This document shows, in pieces, positions 63,005-64,000 of a stretch of DNA of 64,000 bases (position 1 is the first letter of the stretch; each line of letters opens with the position of its first letter). Both the position numbers and the translations under genes were made by a program. A model generated the notes under the pieces. The model searched no databases. It was given only the letters and a program-made list of their open reading frames with translations, and was not told the DNA's origin. The stretch comes from Meconema thalassinum (Eukaryota; Arthropoda; Insecta; Orthoptera; Tettigoniidae), in assembly GCA_946902985.2 (NCBI GenBank), contig OX336388.2, positions 118,459,894 through 118,523,893 on the forward strand, given 5' to 3'.

Positions 63005-64000
63005 ATTCTAGCGAAATACTTTGAATCCCTCCTTAATTGTGAGACTCCCAAATCCACTTTCTCATTTGAAGACAACGTACAAGTCCACCCAGATTCATCC
63101 CCTCCAACGAAAGAAGAAATCAAACAGATTATCCAGTCACTTAAGAACAACAAGGCACCAGGTGAGGACTCGATAATCGCCGAATTGTGGAAGTATGCTG
63201 GTGAAAAGATGATTGATAAATTGACTGACATTATCAAGGAGATTTGGGAAACTGAGAAACTTCCACGTGACTGGACTTCTGCCTTGATTCATCCCCTGCA
63301 TAAGAAAGGTGACAAAACGGACGTTAACAACTACCGCGGCATTTCCCTCCTACTGATAACTTACAAAATTATTTCAAAAGCTCTGCAGATTAGGGCAGAA
63401 CAACAACTTGATCCACAATTAGGAGAGTACCAAGGAGGGTTCAGGAAAGAGCGCTCATGTGCAGAACAAATTATGAATCTGAAATCCATCCTTTTCTATC
63501 TGAAGCAAAGGAACAAGAAATTTGTGGTAACCTTCGTCGACTTCAAGAAGGCCTATGATTCGATTGATAGAATAGCTCTTATTCAAATTCTAAAGGAATT
63601 TGGATTGGATAATAAAACCAGGGCAATCATTCAACAGACCTTAGCTAACACCACCTCCAGAGTCAAGTTCAGAGGAGAAATTTCGGACTCTTTCGAAATT
63701 AAGACAGGAGTTAGGCAGGGAGATGGGCTTTCACCCCTGCTCTTCAACTGTGCACTGGAAAAGGTCATCCGCGAGTGGCGCAAAGAAATGAACGATGGGG
63801 TCAAAAATGGAGTACGACTGGGTTACAAGAACATGAACCTTTCTATTGATTGCCTCGCTTTTGCAGATGATCTTGCAATTTTCTCCGACTCTTTAGACAT
63901 GGCCACAAAACAAATTAACCAGCTGCAGGTACAGGCAACAAAAGTTGGTCTTCAGATCTCTTTGGAGAAAACACACTTCATAACTAACATCAAGCCAGCA
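63005..64000 (+). CDS. LINE reverse transcriptase, family E, open to the window end
   Basis: A frame without stops runs from about 63005 to 64000 (332 codons). It contains NNKAPGEDSIIAELWKYAG, LPRDWTSALIHPLHKKGDK, YRGISLLLITYKIISKAL, GEYQGGFRKERSCAEQI, FVTFVDFKKAYDSIDRIAL, GVRQGDGLSPLLFN and FADDLAIFSD (catalytic, about 63860). It begins in the region before RT block 1, directly after the gag fragment, so the copy is 5' truncated and inserted there. The family also occurs, decayed, at 22850-23560. Stop and 3' end lie outside. Confidence 0.88.
   Translation, partial: MLAKYFESLLNCETPKSTFSFEDNVQVHPDSSPPTKEEIKQIIQSLKNNKAPGEDSIIAELWKYAGEKMIDKLTDIIKEIWETEKLPRDWTSALIHPLHKKGDKTDVNNYRGISLLLITYKIISKALQIRAEQQLDPQLGEYQGGFRKERSCAEQIMNLKSILFYLKQRNKKFVVTFVDFKKAYDSIDRIALIQILKEFGLDNKTRAIIQQTLANTTSRVKFRGEISDSFEIKTGVRQGDGLSPLLFNCALEKVIREWRKEMNDGVKNGVRLGYKNMNLSIDCLAFADDLAIFSDSLDMATKQINQLQVQATKVGLQISLEKTHFITNIKPA

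Overview
This window looks like a piece of a large, repeat-rich arthropod genome, most likely an insect. The evidence is the mix of mobile DNA: RTE-like and CR1/L2-like non-LTR retrotransposons (LINEs), tRNA-derived SINEs with a central domain like that of polyneopteran insect SINEs, Ty3/gypsy-type LTR elements, Tc1/mariner-type transposons and several hAT transposons. No rRNA or true tRNA gene, operon, CRISPR array or prokaryotic feature is visible. Almost every open frame belongs to a mobile element, and most are broken by stops or frameshifts.

Regions, left to right. 1-5.1 kb: an RTE-like LINE (family A), then older LINE ends interrupted by a TA-flanked inverted-repeat element (2622-3524) and by a LINE insertion with a ~190 bp target duplication (3848-4762). 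5.1-7.7 kb: a TIR element holding a 1.5 kb solo LTR; a second copy at 45.0-46.1 kb keeps the empty site. 7.9 kb: an 81 bp candidate host exon. 8.2-11.1 kb: a TIR element containing a LINE A copy, which contains a 725 bp non-autonomous hAT. 11.2-15.2 kb: foldback elements, a decayed Tc1-like transposase and a SINE. 16.3-18.3 kb: a LINE fragment and tandem repeats. 18.4-20.9 kb: a complete hAT with 8 bp target duplication. 21.3-23.6 kb: two LINE fragments. 23.6-33.5 kb: LINE B on the minus strand, split by a young 6.7 kb LTR retrotransposon that carries only one gag-like gene. 33.5-35.2 kb: a TIR element with a small hAT inside. 35.8-36.4 kb: minisatellite. 36.9-39.2 kb: a LINE end, a decayed gypsy pol end and a THAP-domain fragment. 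39.65 kb: a RING-finger exon resembling PHRF1. 40-47 kb: a small MITE, sparse LINE scraps and AT-rich DNA with one unrecognised ORF. 47.2-50.5 kb: a nearly complete LINE B. 50.7-53.1 kb: a SINE cluster. 53.1-54.7 kb: the 5' half of a CR1/L2-like LINE with a 2A-like motif and an esterase domain. 54.9-60.1 kb: foldback elements and a satellite array split by another hAT. 60.7-64 kb: a gypsy-type gag interrupted by a LINE reverse transcriptase that runs off the window.

Most insertion boundaries can be read directly from target duplications, terminal repeats or empty sites in paralogous copies, so much of the insertion order can be reconstructed. The only plausible host coding sequence is two short exons on opposite strands (7927-8007 minus; 39647-39820 plus), so the window is probably intronic or intergenic DNA. 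All comparisons were made by eye; family names come from motif recognition, not from a search.
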